Below the pieces are notes generated by a model. That model searched no databases. It was given only the letters and a program-made list of their open reading frames with translations, and had not been told where the DNA came from. This document shows, piece by piece, positions 7,982-15,138 of a stretch of 25,824 bases of DNA. The position numbers and the translations under genes are program-made. The stretch comes from Pseudomonadota bacterium (lineage in GTDB: Bacteria > Desulfobacterota > Desulfovibrionia > Desulfovibrionales > Desulfovibrionaceae), in NCBI GenBank assembly GCA_023433925.1, contig JAEYTO010000059.1:1-25824 (forward strand), in the 5' to 3' direction. Within the stretch, counting starts at the first letter, position 1; each line of letters starts with the position of its first letter.

Positions 7982-9172
7982 ATGAGCTTCAGCGTGACCA
8001 GTAATGTCACCTGGGTCGGCAAGATCGACTGGGAGTTGAGGAAGTTCCATGGCGAGGAGTACACCACCGCGCGGGGCTCCTCCTACAACTCCTATCTCGT
8101 GCGCGGGGCGAAGACCGTGCTCGTGGACACGGTCTGGTCGCCGTTCGCGGGCGACTTCGTCCAGAACCTGGAGAAGGTCGTCGATCTCAAGTCCATCGAC
8201 GCCGTGGTGGCCAACCACGCCGAGGTCGACCACAGCGGCGCCCTGCCCGAGCTCCTGCGCCGCATCCCGGACGTGCCGGTCTACTGCACGAGGAACGCGG
8301 TCAAGTCCCTCAAGGGATATTACCACAAGGACTGGAACTTCCAGACCGTCAAGACCGGCGACACCCTCAGCCTTGGCGACAAGGATCTCGTGTTCATCGA
8401 GGCGCCCATGCTGCACTGGCCGGACAGCATGTTCTGCTATCTGACCGGGGAGAACATCCTGTTTTCCAATGACGCCTTCGGCCAGCATTACGCCTCGGAA
8501 CTCATGTACGACGACCTCGTGGATCCCTGCGAGCTGTTCGACGAGGCGCTCAAGTACTACGCGAACATCCTGACGCCGTTCTCCATCCTGGTGCGTAAGA
8601 AGATCGCCGAATTGAAGGCCATGGGCGTGCCCGTGGACCTGATCTGCCCGAGCCACGGCGTCATCTGGCGCGGCCGGCCCATGGACATCGTGGAGAAGTA
8701 CGAAGAGTGGGCCGATGACTACCAGGAAGATCAGGTCACGATCCTTTACGACACCATGTGGAACGCCACGCGGGCCATGGCCGAGGCCATTGCCGAGGGC
8801 ATATGCGCCGCGAGCCCGTCCACTGCCGTGAAGCTCTACAACACGGCCAAGAGCGACCGCACGATCATGATCACGGACGTGTTCCGCTCCAAGGCCGTGC
8901 TCGTGGGCTCCTCGACCATCAACAAGGGCTTGCTCTCATCCATCGCGGGCATCCTGGAAGAGATGCGCGGGATGGGCTTCAAGGGCAAGAAGGCCGCGGC
9001 CTTCGGCTCCTATGGCTGGAGCGGTGAGTCGGTCAAGATGATTGCCGGGCGCTTGAGCGAGGGAGGCTTCGAGATGCTCAACGAAGGCTTGAGGATCCTC
9101 TGGCGGCCTGGCGACGAGGACCTGGAGAAGTGCCGTCAGTGGGGCCGGGAAGTGGCCGGGGCGCTCGGGTAG
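7982..9172 (+). CDS. roo: Flavodiiron protein, rubredoxin:oxygen oxidoreductase type
   Basis: The 396-residue cytosolic protein has an N-terminal metallo-beta-lactamase-like diiron domain (about 1-245) and a C-terminal flavodoxin domain (about 250-396) that holds FMN. All seven diiron ligands are visible: H79, E81, D83 and H84 in NHAEVDHSG, then H145, D164 and H225. They match the ROO of Desulfovibrio gigas within one position. The flavodoxin domain starts VTILYDTMWNATRAMA. The enzyme reduces oxygen to water and/or nitric oxide to nitrous oxide with electrons from rubredoxin, protecting anaerobes. No rubredoxin gene is adjacent, so the electron donor must be encoded elsewhere. AGGAGG at 7971-7976 fixes the start. 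A structured repeat element begins 12 bp after the stop. Whether the substrate here is oxygen or NO cannot be decided from sequence. Confidence 0.95.
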   Translation: MSFSVTSNVTWVGKIDWELRKFHGEEYTTARGSSYNSYLVRGAKTVLVDTVWSPFAGDFVQNLEKVVDLKSIDAVVANHAEVDHSGALPELLRRIPDVPVYCTRNAVKSLKGYYHKDWNFQTVKTGDTLSLGDKDLVFIEAPMLHWPDSMFCYLTGENILFSNDAFGQHYASELMYDDLVDPCELFDEALKYYANILTPFSILVRKKIAELKAMGVPVDLICPSHGVIWRGRPMDIVEKYEEWADDYQEDQVTILYDTMWNATRAMAEAIAEGICAASPSTAVKLYNTAKSDRTIMITDVFRSKAVLVGSSTINKGLLSSIAGILEEMRGMGFKGKKAAAFGSYGWSGESVKMIAGRLSEGGFEMLNEGLRILWRPGDEDLEKCRQWGREVAGALG

Positions 9173-9184
9173 GAGGACTCAGGC

Positions 9185-9333
9185 CTAGCAGCCTGTTGAA
9201 AAACAGGCTGAGCGGGCCGGGATGGCCCGCCGGATGCGAACAGGTGCGCGGCATCCGTGAGCAAGGCTTGAGCTTTGCTCAGGCATTGCGAAGTTGAAAA
9301 AAGCCAGGACGGCTTTTTTCAACAGTCTGCTAG
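9185..9333 (+). mobile_element. 149-bp MITE-like element with terminal inverted repeats and five hairpins (copy 1)
   Basis: The ends are 19-bp terminal inverted repeats (9185-9203 and 9315-9333) differing at one position, with core CTGTTGAAAAA. Inside are five consecutive hairpins. H1 (9189-9210) has a 9-bp stem and a GAAA loop. H2 (9212-9230) has a 7-bp stem. H3 (9231-9257) has a 7-bp stem. H4 (9258-9281) has a 7-bp stem. H5 (9293-9323) has a perfect 13-bp stem. CTAG at both ends may be a 4-bp target duplication or part of the repeat; being palindromic, it cannot be told apart. No transposase is encoded, so any movement would be in trans. A second, diverged copy in the same orientation is at about 25081-25208. 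H1 directly follows the flavodiiron gene and could also end its transcript. Confidence 0.8.
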
Positions 9334-9756
9334 GAGGGCTCGCTCCCTGGCGATCCTTGCCTGCCTGCGCATGACAAGCAGCCCGAGCAGGAGGATGGCC
9401 CCGTCGCGCGCCAGGTCGCTGGCGGGCGAGCCCTTGCCCCCGACGGTCGAGAAGCAGCCGCAGGCCACATCCAGACCACGGGCCAGATTGAAGCCCAGGG
9501 CGGCCAGGAACACGGCCATGAGCCCGCACAGGACGACGCTCGCGCCCAGGGCCAGCCGGCCGAAGGCCAGCAGCAGCCCGGCGGTCAGCTCGACCCAGGG
9601 CAGCAGGATGGCCGTGGCGTTGACGAGCGAGTCGGGCAGGAGATGATAGTTGTAGACGATCTCGGCAAAAGCCCGCGGATGGAGGATCTTGTCCAGGCTG
9701 GCGACGACGAACAAGCCGCCGAACACGACGCGCGCGAAAACGTGCACCCACGGCAC
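9319..9756 (-). CDS. DoxX/MauE-like membrane protein
   Basis: The 145-residue protein has four predicted transmembrane helices and the DoxX-type start FARVVFGGLFVVASLDKILHP, with LLPWVELTAGLLLAFG in the second helix region. The segment GLDVACGCFS contains a CxC pair typical of the MauE branch, which supports disulfide or sulfur chemistry in the periplasm. It begins with GTG at 9756, overlapping the stop of the upstream rhodanese gene by one base (TAGTG), so translation is probably coupled. The two products likely act together, perhaps delivering electrons or sulfur to or from the rhodanese; this is inference. The last four codons (LADC) and the TGA lie inside the terminal inverted repeat of the mobile element at 9185-9333, so the natural C-terminus was probably altered. 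Confidence 0.82.
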   Translation of the reverse strand: MPWVHVFARVVFGGLFVVASLDKILHPRAFAEIVYNYHLLPDSLVNATAILLPWVELTAGLLLAFGRLALGASVVLCGLMAVFLAALGFNLARGLDVACGCFSTVGGKGSPASDLARDGAILLLGLLVMRRQARIARERALLADC

Positions 9757-10232
9757 TAGCGCACCTCCCCGCCGGCGGCTTTCCAGCCGCCCAGGCCCTC
9801 GGACATCACGAGGACCCGCTCCAGGCCGTCGAGGCGCATGAGCTGGGCCAGGTCGTTGCCGAGCGGGCAGCCTACGCCGTCGCAGTAGACGATGAACGTC
9901 TTGTCCGGCGGCAGCCGCGCGATGCGCTCGGACAGGTCCGTGGCAAAGGGATCGTAGGGCAGGCTGAGGGCATCCGGCACGTGCCCCTGGGCAAAGGCCT
10001 CGGCCGGGCGGGCATCGATGAAGATCACATGGGCCTTGCCATGCAGCGCCAGGGCTTCCTCGGCGGTTATGAGCTCATCCTCCGGCACGGCGGCAGCCTT
10101 GGTGGCGGACCAATCCTGCGCCCATGACAGTCCCTGCGGGCGACTGCCGTTGACGGCCACGCCCAAGGCCAAACCGAGCAGCAGGACCAATCCCGCCTGA
10201 TACATGGCAATCCCTGTAAGACTTGGCTTCAT
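9756..10232 (-). CDS. Membrane-anchored single-domain rhodanese
   Basis: The 158-residue protein has an N-terminal transmembrane anchor or uncleaved signal (residues 8-28, YQAGLVLLLGLALGVAV) and a rhodanese domain from about 52 to 155. VIFIDARPAEAFAQGHVPDA is the standard N-terminal half. The active-site loop is CDGVGCPLG, with catalytic Cys117 and a second cysteine, Cys122, an unusual CxxxxC arrangement seen in rhodaneses that neighbour DoxX-type proteins. The ATG at 10232 is preceded by GAGGG; an open frame to 10301 adds non-conserved sequence. The domain should face the periplasm. It overlaps the DoxX/MauE-like gene and is divergent from the rhodanese/ferritin fusion, with only 115 bp between the two starts, so a shared regulator is plausible. 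Confidence 0.87.
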   Translation of the reverse strand: MKPSLTGIAMYQAGLVLLLGLALGVAVNGSRPQGLSWAQDWSATKAAAVPEDELITAEEALALHGKAHVIFIDARPAEAFAQGHVPDALSLPYDPFATDLSERIARLPPDKTFIVYCDGVGCPLGNDLAQLMRLDGLERVLVMSEGLGGWKAAGGEVR

Positions 10233-10347
10233 CTGGCCCTCGGCTCCGTTTCCTGCTATCCATTCCCGAGTATGGCGCCCCGAAGTGTCGTCAGGTAGCA
10301 CAGGCCCTGAACCGGCTCAAGCCGTTCATAAAGGCCAGGGGGAGAGC

Positions 10348-11187
10348 ATGGCCGCACGCTTCAAGACGCTGTCAGCGGATGAGTCCAAGCGGCTCCTCGA
10401 CGTCCGCGCCCCTGGGGAGCTTTCGGTGCTCGATGTCCGCCAGCCTTGGGAGTACGAGGAGTTCCATCTTCCCGGCGCGCGGCTCATCCCCTTGCCCGAG
10501 TTGAGCGATAAGCTCGCCGAGCTCGATCCGCGCAAGCCGGTCCTCGTCTATTGCGCCCATGGGCGGCGCAGCGCCGCCGCGGCCGGACTCCTGGTCGGAC
10601 AGGGCTTCGAGAACGTCATGAGCATGGAGGGCGGCATCGCGGCCTGGAGGGAAGGCTACGCCGTGGGCGAGCCGCGCATGGGCATGGAGCAGTTCACGGG
10701 CGTGGAGACGCCCCTGGAGGCTCTGTCCGTGGCCTACGCCATGGAGGAGAACCTGGGCCGTTTCTACGCGGGCCTTGCCGAGAGGGCCGTGGAGGAGGAT
10801 CTCAGGAAGCTCTGCCACCGGCTGTCGCAGTTCGAAGAAAGCCACAAGGCCCTGGTCTTCAACATCGCGCGGAACCATGATCCCGACTTGGCCGACCCGG
10901 CGGAGCTGCTGGCCCTGCGCGCAAGCGAGACCCTGGAAGGCGGCTTCCCGGCCGAGCTGTTTCTGGCCGAGCACCAGGGCGAGCTGACCACGGCCCATGG
11001 CGTGGTGCAGGCCGCCATGATGTTCGAGGCCCAGGCCCTCGACCTCTACCTGCGGCTGCACCGCGCCGCCGGGTCCGAGCACACGGCGCGCGCCTTCGAG
11101 AGCCTGGCCCGCGAGGAGCGGCGGCACCTGCGCTCCCTGGGCAAGCTCATGGACCGCATGGGCGAGCGCAAGCCGGCCTCGGCCTGA
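10348..11187 (+). CDS. Rhodanese fused to a ferritin-like (rubrerythrin-type) domain
   Basis: The 279-residue cytosolic protein joins two domains. Residues 14-105 are a rhodanese with the active-site loop CAHGRRS (Cys69). Residues 118-275 are a four-helix ferritin-like domain with candidate diiron ligands E133/E134 (AMEEN), E163/E164 and H166 (FEESH), E227 (MMFEAQ) and E256/E257 with H260 (REERRH). The glutamates and ExxH repeats match a carboxylate-bridged diiron site. The ATG follows AGGGGGAGAG. Rubrerythrin-type domains reduce peroxide; rhodaneses handle sulfane sulfur. A fusion suggests sulfur transfer coupled to iron redox or peroxide defence, but the reaction is not established. There is no rubredoxin-type Cys4 domain, so electrons must come from a separate partner. 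It is divergent from the membrane rhodanese/DoxX pair. Confidence 0.88.
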   Translation: MAARFKTLSADESKRLLDVRAPGELSVLDVRQPWEYEEFHLPGARLIPLPELSDKLAELDPRKPVLVYCAHGRRSAAAAGLLVGQGFENVMSMEGGIAAWREGYAVGEPRMGMEQFTGVETPLEALSVAYAMEENLGRFYAGLAERAVEEDLRKLCHRLSQFEESHKALVFNIARNHDPDLADPAELLALRASETLEGGFPAELFLAEHQGELTTAHGVVQAAMMFEAQALDLYLRLHRAAGSEHTARAFESLAREERRHLRSLGKLMDRMGERKPASA

Positions 11188-11234
11188 TACTCCGCGACCT
11201 TTTTCCGGCGACCTTTTCCAGCACTTGATGGCGT

Positions 11235-11252
11235 GGCCCGCTTGCGCGGGCC
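11235..11252. terminator. Hairpin between convergent genes
   Basis: GGCCCGC and GCGGGCC form a perfect 7-bp stem around TTGC, midway between the rhodanese/ferritin gene and the convergent DMT transporter gene. Neither strand shows a T-run, so terminator function is uncertain. Confidence 0.35.
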
Positions 11253-11261
11253 GCTGCCGCT

Positions 11262-12176
11262 TCAGGTTCGAGTGCGCGCCCGGACGTCGGCGGCCACGGC
11301 CTTGGTTCGCCGCATGGCGAGCGCGGCCGTCATGTTCGGCAGGATGATGCCCGCCAGGATGAGCAGCATGCCCGCGACCTGGAGCATGACGATGGGCTCG
11401 CCAAGGAAGGCGTGCGCGGCCAGCAGGGCGGCCACGGGCTCCAGGGACGAGAAGATGGAGGCGTGGGCGCTGCCGATGCGCTCGATGGCCAGGAAGAGCA
11501 GGGTCACGGCCAGGGCCGTGGGGATGAAGCCCAGGCCTAGGGCCACGGGCAGGTTGGCGGGCGCAAGGGTCGCCAGTGTGGCCGGGCCTTCCAGGATCAG
11601 GAAGCCCAGGCCGGTGAACAGGATCATGTAGAAGCTCACGGACAGCGGATTGCGGCCCTGCATGACCTTCTGGACCACGATGAGGTAGAGCGTGAAGGTG
11701 CACAGGGAGCCGAAGGCGTAGAGCACGCCGGTCGCGTCCAGCTCGCGCAGGAAGGCGTCGTAGCAGATAAGCCCGCAGCCCCCGGTCACGAGGAGCAGCG
11801 AGCCCCCCAGAAGCCGCGTCAGACGCAGCTTGTACAGGGCGATCGACAGGAGCGTCACGGTCACGGGGTAGCCGTAGAGGATGAGCACGGTGGTGGAGAT
11901 CGGGATGTGCCGCACGGAGCGGAAGAAGAAGGAGCTTTGCGCGCAGTAGAGCGCCATGCCGATGGCCGCGACCATGGCCAGGCCGCGCAGGTCCAGGCGC
12001 AGGAGCCGGCGGCGCGTGGCGAGCAGGAAAACGAAGATGAAGGCCGCGCCGAACAGGAAGCGGCACTGGAGCACGAGGCCCACGCCCATGCCCTGCGCAT
12101 AGCCGAACTTGGCCAGCACGCCGAGGGACCCGTAGCACAGCCCGGATGCGAGACTGAGGAGCATGCCTTGCCACAT
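11262..12176 (-). CDS. DMT-superfamily transporter (EamA family)
   Basis: The 304-residue inner-membrane protein has ten hydrophobic segments arranged as two EamA repeats of about 140 residues. Typical features are the start MLLSLASGLCYGSLGVLAKF, the LQCRFLFGAAFIF helix, and the second-repeat signature SLEPVAALLAAHAFLGEPI near residues 245-265, which is the most conserved EamA motif. The family exports amino acids, nucleosides or other small metabolites; the substrate cannot be predicted. The start at 12176 is chosen because the first helix begins immediately and AGGTG lies six bases upstream; a frame open to 12308 runs through a hairpin repeat and is not coding. C-terminal residues after 285 are Arg-rich, consistent with a cytoplasmic tail. 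Confidence 0.88.
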   Translation of the reverse strand: MWQGMLLSLASGLCYGSLGVLAKFGYAQGMGVGLVLQCRFLFGAAFIFVFLLATRRRLLRLDLRGLAMVAAIGMALYCAQSSFFFRSVRHIPISTTVLILYGYPVTVTLLSIALYKLRLTRLLGGSLLLVTGGCGLICYDAFLRELDATGVLYAFGSLCTFTLYLIVVQKVMQGRNPLSVSFYMILFTGLGFLILEGPATLATLAPANLPVALGLGFIPTALAVTLLFLAIERIGSAHASIFSSLEPVAALLAAHAFLGEPIVMLQVAGMLLILAGIILPNMTAALAMRRTKAVAADVRARTRT

Positions 12177-12205
12177 GGGCGCACCTACCAGAGTTTGCGA
12201 AGAGC

Positions 12206-12260
12206 CGGGAAGGGCGTTGCCCTCCCCGAACCCCACCCACAAGGGGCCACGGACCCCTTG
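12206..12260 (-). repeat. REP-like double-hairpin element
   Basis: Two adjacent GC-rich hairpins lie upstream of the transporter gene. One is at 12206-12228, a 10-bp stem with one G-T pair around a 3-nt loop. The other is at 12240-12260, arms CAAGGGG/CCCCTTG. The arrangement (gene-free, GC-rich, paired palindromes) resembles dispersed REP-like repeats common in Desulfovibrio-type genomes. Only one copy was seen here, so its repetitive nature is not proven. Confidence 0.5.
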
Positions 12261-12349
12261 ACCCCGCAGTTCATTTGGAATTGCTTTAGGTAGCGCACCG
12301 TCTAGCACTCGCGGGTCGCCGAGGCAATCGAGAAAGGATAAGCGCCGAT

Positions 12350-13099
12350 TCAGGCAGGCTTGCGGAAGACGGCCAGGTATTCCTGATTGCCCTTGGGGCC
12401 CTTGATGCGGGCCGGTGTGATGCCCGTTAACAGCAAGTCAAGCCCCTTCAACGCGAAGGCCGTGACCTTGTCCACGGCCTTGCGCTGTAGGCTTTCGCAA
12501 CGCACCACGCCCCGGTCCACGTCCTGGGCCTCCAATTCGAACTGCGGCTTGACGAGCGCCACGAGCAGGCCGCCGGGCTTCAGGAACTGGAGACAGGCCG
12601 GCAGGATCAGGGTCAGGGAGATGAAGGAGACATCGACGACCACGGCGTCCACGGGCTCGGGGAGCAGGTCCGGCCCGGCATGGCGCAGGTTGACGTTTTC
12701 CAGGCTGATCACGCGCGGGTCGTTGCGCAGCTTCTCGTGGAGCTGGTTCGTGCCTACGTCCACGGCATAGACTCGACGCGCGCCGTGCTGCAGGGCGCAG
12801 TCCGTGAAGCCGCCCGTGGAGGCCCCTGCATCGAGCACGACCTTGTCCGAGAGATCCAGCCCGAACTCCTCGATGGCCGTCAGGAGCTTGTAACCGCCCC
12901 GGCTCACGAAGCGCTCGGCGTCCTTGAGCACGAGTTCGGCATCCGGCGGGACCTGCTGGCCAGGCTTGTCCACGAGCGTGCGCCGGCCGTGGCGCTCGAT
13001 GTACGCCTGGCCGGCCATGATGAGCCGCGCGGCCTTGTCCTGGCTCTCGGCCAAGCCCTGCTCATGCAGGGCCTGGTCCGCGCGGATCTTCTTGGCCAT
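12350..13099 (-). CDS. tlyA: TlyA-family rRNA 2'-O-methyltransferase
   Basis: The 249-residue protein has an N-terminal S4 RNA-binding domain (about 3-63, starting KKIRADQALHEQGLAESQDKA) and a C-terminal FtsJ/RrmJ-type Rossmann methyltransferase. The SAM-binding motif is VVLDAGASTGGFTDC (87-101). The catalytic tetrad elements are visible as DVSFISLT and ALVKPQFE, and the end GPKGNQEYLAVFRK is typical of the family. TlyA methylates cytidines in 16S and/or 23S rRNA and sets sensitivity to capreomycin in mycobacteria. Although some are annotated as haemolysin A, the methyltransferase role is the supported one. It lies 24 bp downstream of thrC and closes the long minus-strand run that begins at rpsF. 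Confidence 0.94.
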   Translation of the reverse strand: MAKKIRADQALHEQGLAESQDKAARLIMAGQAYIERHGRRTLVDKPGQQVPPDAELVLKDAERFVSRGGYKLLTAIEEFGLDLSDKVVLDAGASTGGFTDCALQHGARRVYAVDVGTNQLHEKLRNDPRVISLENVNLRHAGPDLLPEPVDAVVVDVSFISLTLILPACLQFLKPGGLLVALVKPQFELEAQDVDRGVVRCESLQRKAVDKVTAFALKGLDLLLTGITPARIKGPKGNQEYLAVFRKPA

Positions 13100-13123
13100 G
13101 CCGGTTGGTCCGCTCAGGCCCGC

Positions 13124-14575
13124 CTAGGCCTTGCGCTCCACGCCGAGCCGGGAGGCCACGACCTCGGCGGCCTTGAGCGTGAACTCCTCGGGCGACAGGC
13201 GCTCCTTGTCGGCCATGGACAGCACGGGCTGGGGCGCGTTGGCCTTGGCCGGATCGGGCGTCACGCCGTACTCGGGCGGGAAGGCGTTCTGGAAGTACAT
13301 GTCCTGGAAGCCGATGAACTTGAGCATGTGCGCCGTGGCGTCGAGCACGGCCAGCTCGTCGCGGCCGATGAGCTTTTGCTCCATGGCCGCTTGCAGGCCG
13401 GCCAGGCATTCGCCGCCCTGAGTGTCGGCGATGTGGCCGTGGCGGTTGGCCAGGAGCATGGATTCCATGATGGCCTGCTCCGTGACCTGCACGACCTGGA
13501 AGGCGTCCCGGCCGCCGATGGCCGTGTACTGGTCGGCGAAGTGCTTCACGCGCGGGAAGGACACCGGGTTGCCGATCATGGCCGCCTGGGCCACGGATGC
13601 CGTGACCTTGACCGGCTTGTAGCTGCGCTTGGCCGCGTCTGGCTCGCTGTAGTAGCGGTAGACCGGATCGGCATGGTGCGACTGCACGCCGAACACGCGC
13701 GGCAGCTCGGAGATGATGCCCAGCCGGTGCAGCTTGAGGAAGCCGCCCATGATGGCCGTGACGTTGCCGGCGTTGCCGATGGGCACGAACATGCATTTGC
13801 CGGCCATGTCCCAGTCGTACCACTGGGCGACCTCGAAGGCGTAGGACTCCTGGCCCAGGATGCGCCAGGCGTTCTTGGAGTTGAGCAGGGCCACGCGGTA
13901 GTTGTCGGCCAGGTGCTCGACGACCTTCATGCAGTCGTCGAACACGCCGGGGATCTCCATGACCGTCGCGCCGCTGCCGAGCGGCTGGGCGAGCTGCTGC
14001 GGCGTGACCTTGCCCTGGGGCAGGAGCACCACCGTGCGGATGGCCCCGCCCACGTACGCGCCATAGAGCGCGGCCGCGGCCGAGGTGTCGCCCGTGGAGG
14101 CGCAGATGGTCAGCACGCTGTCCCAGCCGTGCTTGCGGATAAGCGCCTTGAGGTAGCTGTAGGCGCAGGCCATGCCGCGATCCTTGAAGGACGCGCTCGG
14201 GTTCTGGCCGTCGTTCTTGTAGGCCATGCGCTGGCCGCCCAGGCGCTTTTGCAGGGCCGGGCTGGCCTCGACGATGGGCGTGTTGCCCTCGCCCAGGCAG
14301 ACGATGTCCTCGGCTTCGAGCACCGGGGCCGTGATCTCGTGGAAGCGGAAGATGCCGCGCAGGAAGGCGCGCTTCTCGCCCGCGCGGGCGTCGAACAGCT
14401 CGCGCCACTGCGCGCCGGACTTCTCCTTGAGTTTGTCGAAGTCGATGTCCTCCAGGAGGAACACGCCGCCGCATTCGGGGCAGGTGTAGAGCAGCTCGTC
14501 GATGCCGTGGCGCTTGCCGCAGCCCAGACAGAAGTATTCCATGCGGCCGTGGTGAAGGGGGAAGGGCGTTGCCAT
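13124..14575 (-). CDS. thrC: Threonine synthase
   Basis: The 483-residue PLP enzyme converts O-phosphohomoserine to threonine. The PLP lysine is K131 in NPSASFKDRG, the hallmark of the threonine-synthase fold. GEGNTPIVEA (95-104) and the phosphate-binding PIGNAGNVTAIMGG also fit. At the N-terminus CLGC (C16, C19) and CPEC (C32, C35) form a putative zinc ribbon, found in a subset of bacterial threonine synthases. The protein is longer than the roughly 430-residue Escherichia coli type. ATG 14575 is chosen because GGAG sits six bases upstream; a GTG at 14590 would add five residues. It is 56 bp downstream of the DUF456 gene, so co-transcription with the rpsF-dnaB unit is likely but not certain. 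Confidence 0.95.
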   Translation of the reverse strand: MATPFPLHHGRMEYFCLGCGKRHGIDELLYTCPECGGVFLLEDIDFDKLKEKSGAQWRELFDARAGEKRAFLRGIFRFHEITAPVLEAEDIVCLGEGNTPIVEASPALQKRLGGQRMAYKNDGQNPSASFKDRGMACAYSYLKALIRKHGWDSVLTICASTGDTSAAAALYGAYVGGAIRTVVLLPQGKVTPQQLAQPLGSGATVMEIPGVFDDCMKVVEHLADNYRVALLNSKNAWRILGQESYAFEVAQWYDWDMAGKCMFVPIGNAGNVTAIMGGFLKLHRLGIISELPRVFGVQSHHADPVYRYYSEPDAAKRSYKPVKVTASVAQAAMIGNPVSFPRVKHFADQYTAIGGRDAFQVVQVTEQAIMESMLLANRHGHIADTQGGECLAGLQAAMEQKLIGRDELAVLDATAHMLKFIGFQDMYFQNAFPPEYGVTPDPAKANAPQPVLSMADKERLSPEEFTLKAAEVVASRLGVERKA

Positions 14576-14631
14576 GCGATTCTCCGTCACGAAAGAATGG
14601 TGTTATCCAGTCAACGATGGCTGGAGGAAGA

Positions 14632-15138
14632 TCACCCCGGCCAAATTCTCGGCGCCGACAGCACGAGCATGGTGATGCCCAGCGCCAGTTTGAGCACGCT
14701 GCCCAGGATGCGGCCGTACATATTGCCCATGGCCGAGCGGTGCGCCTCAACGAAAGGCCGCTCGTGCATTAGCTCGAAGATCAATCCGCCGGCGTACGCG
14801 CCCAAAAGCGCGCCAGGGATTGCGCCCAGGCCGAACAGGATGGGCGCGCCCATGATCGCGCCGACGAAGCCGCCGATGAACGCGCCGATCAGGCCCTTGC
14901 CCGAGCTGCCGTAGCGTTTGCCGCCAATGACTTGCACAGCCTGCTCGACGATTTCGCCGGCCAGGGCCAGGCCCGCCAGCAGGCCGAAGAACCACCAGCC
15001 CGCGTCCATGGACGGGTGCAGCCACTTCCAGACCGCCACGAGGCCGAGTAGCAGCCAGTTGGCCGGCAGGCCGAGCACGTGCAGGAACTGCACGGCCGCG
15101 AGCAGGAAGATGAACAGCCCGGCCCAGACTTCGGCCAT
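14632..15138 (-). CDS. DUF456 membrane protein
   Basis: The 168-residue protein is almost entirely hydrophobic, with four to five membrane segments. Its middle third is glycine-rich (GGKRYGSSGKGLIGAFIGGF and GAIMGAPILFGLGAIPGALL), the pattern of the DUF456 family (PF04306). The family has no known function. Its start codon follows the stop of paaK without a single spacer base (TAGATG), so translation probably depends on re-initiation after paaK. The position between paaK and thrC does not suggest a role. Confidence 0.85.
   Translation of the reverse strand: MAEVWAGLFIFLLAAVQFLHVLGLPANWLLLGLVAVWKWLHPSMDAGWWFFGLLAGLALAGEIVEQAVQVIGGKRYGSSGKGLIGAFIGGFVGAIMGAPILFGLGAIPGALLGAYAGGLIFELMHERPFVEAHRSAMGNMYGRILGSVLKLALGITMLVLSAPRIWPG

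Noticed and set aside
9185..9751. Minus-strand open frame of 188 codons through the mobile element and doxX
   Set aside because: It is out of frame with the DoxX/MauE-like protein. Its C-terminal part is only the translated repeat, a common annotation artefact for such elements.
12680..14914. 744-codon plus-strand open frame opposite tlyA and thrC
   Set aside because: Both genes beneath it are unmistakable. The antisense product has a repetitive Val/Gly/His/Arg composition and no family features.
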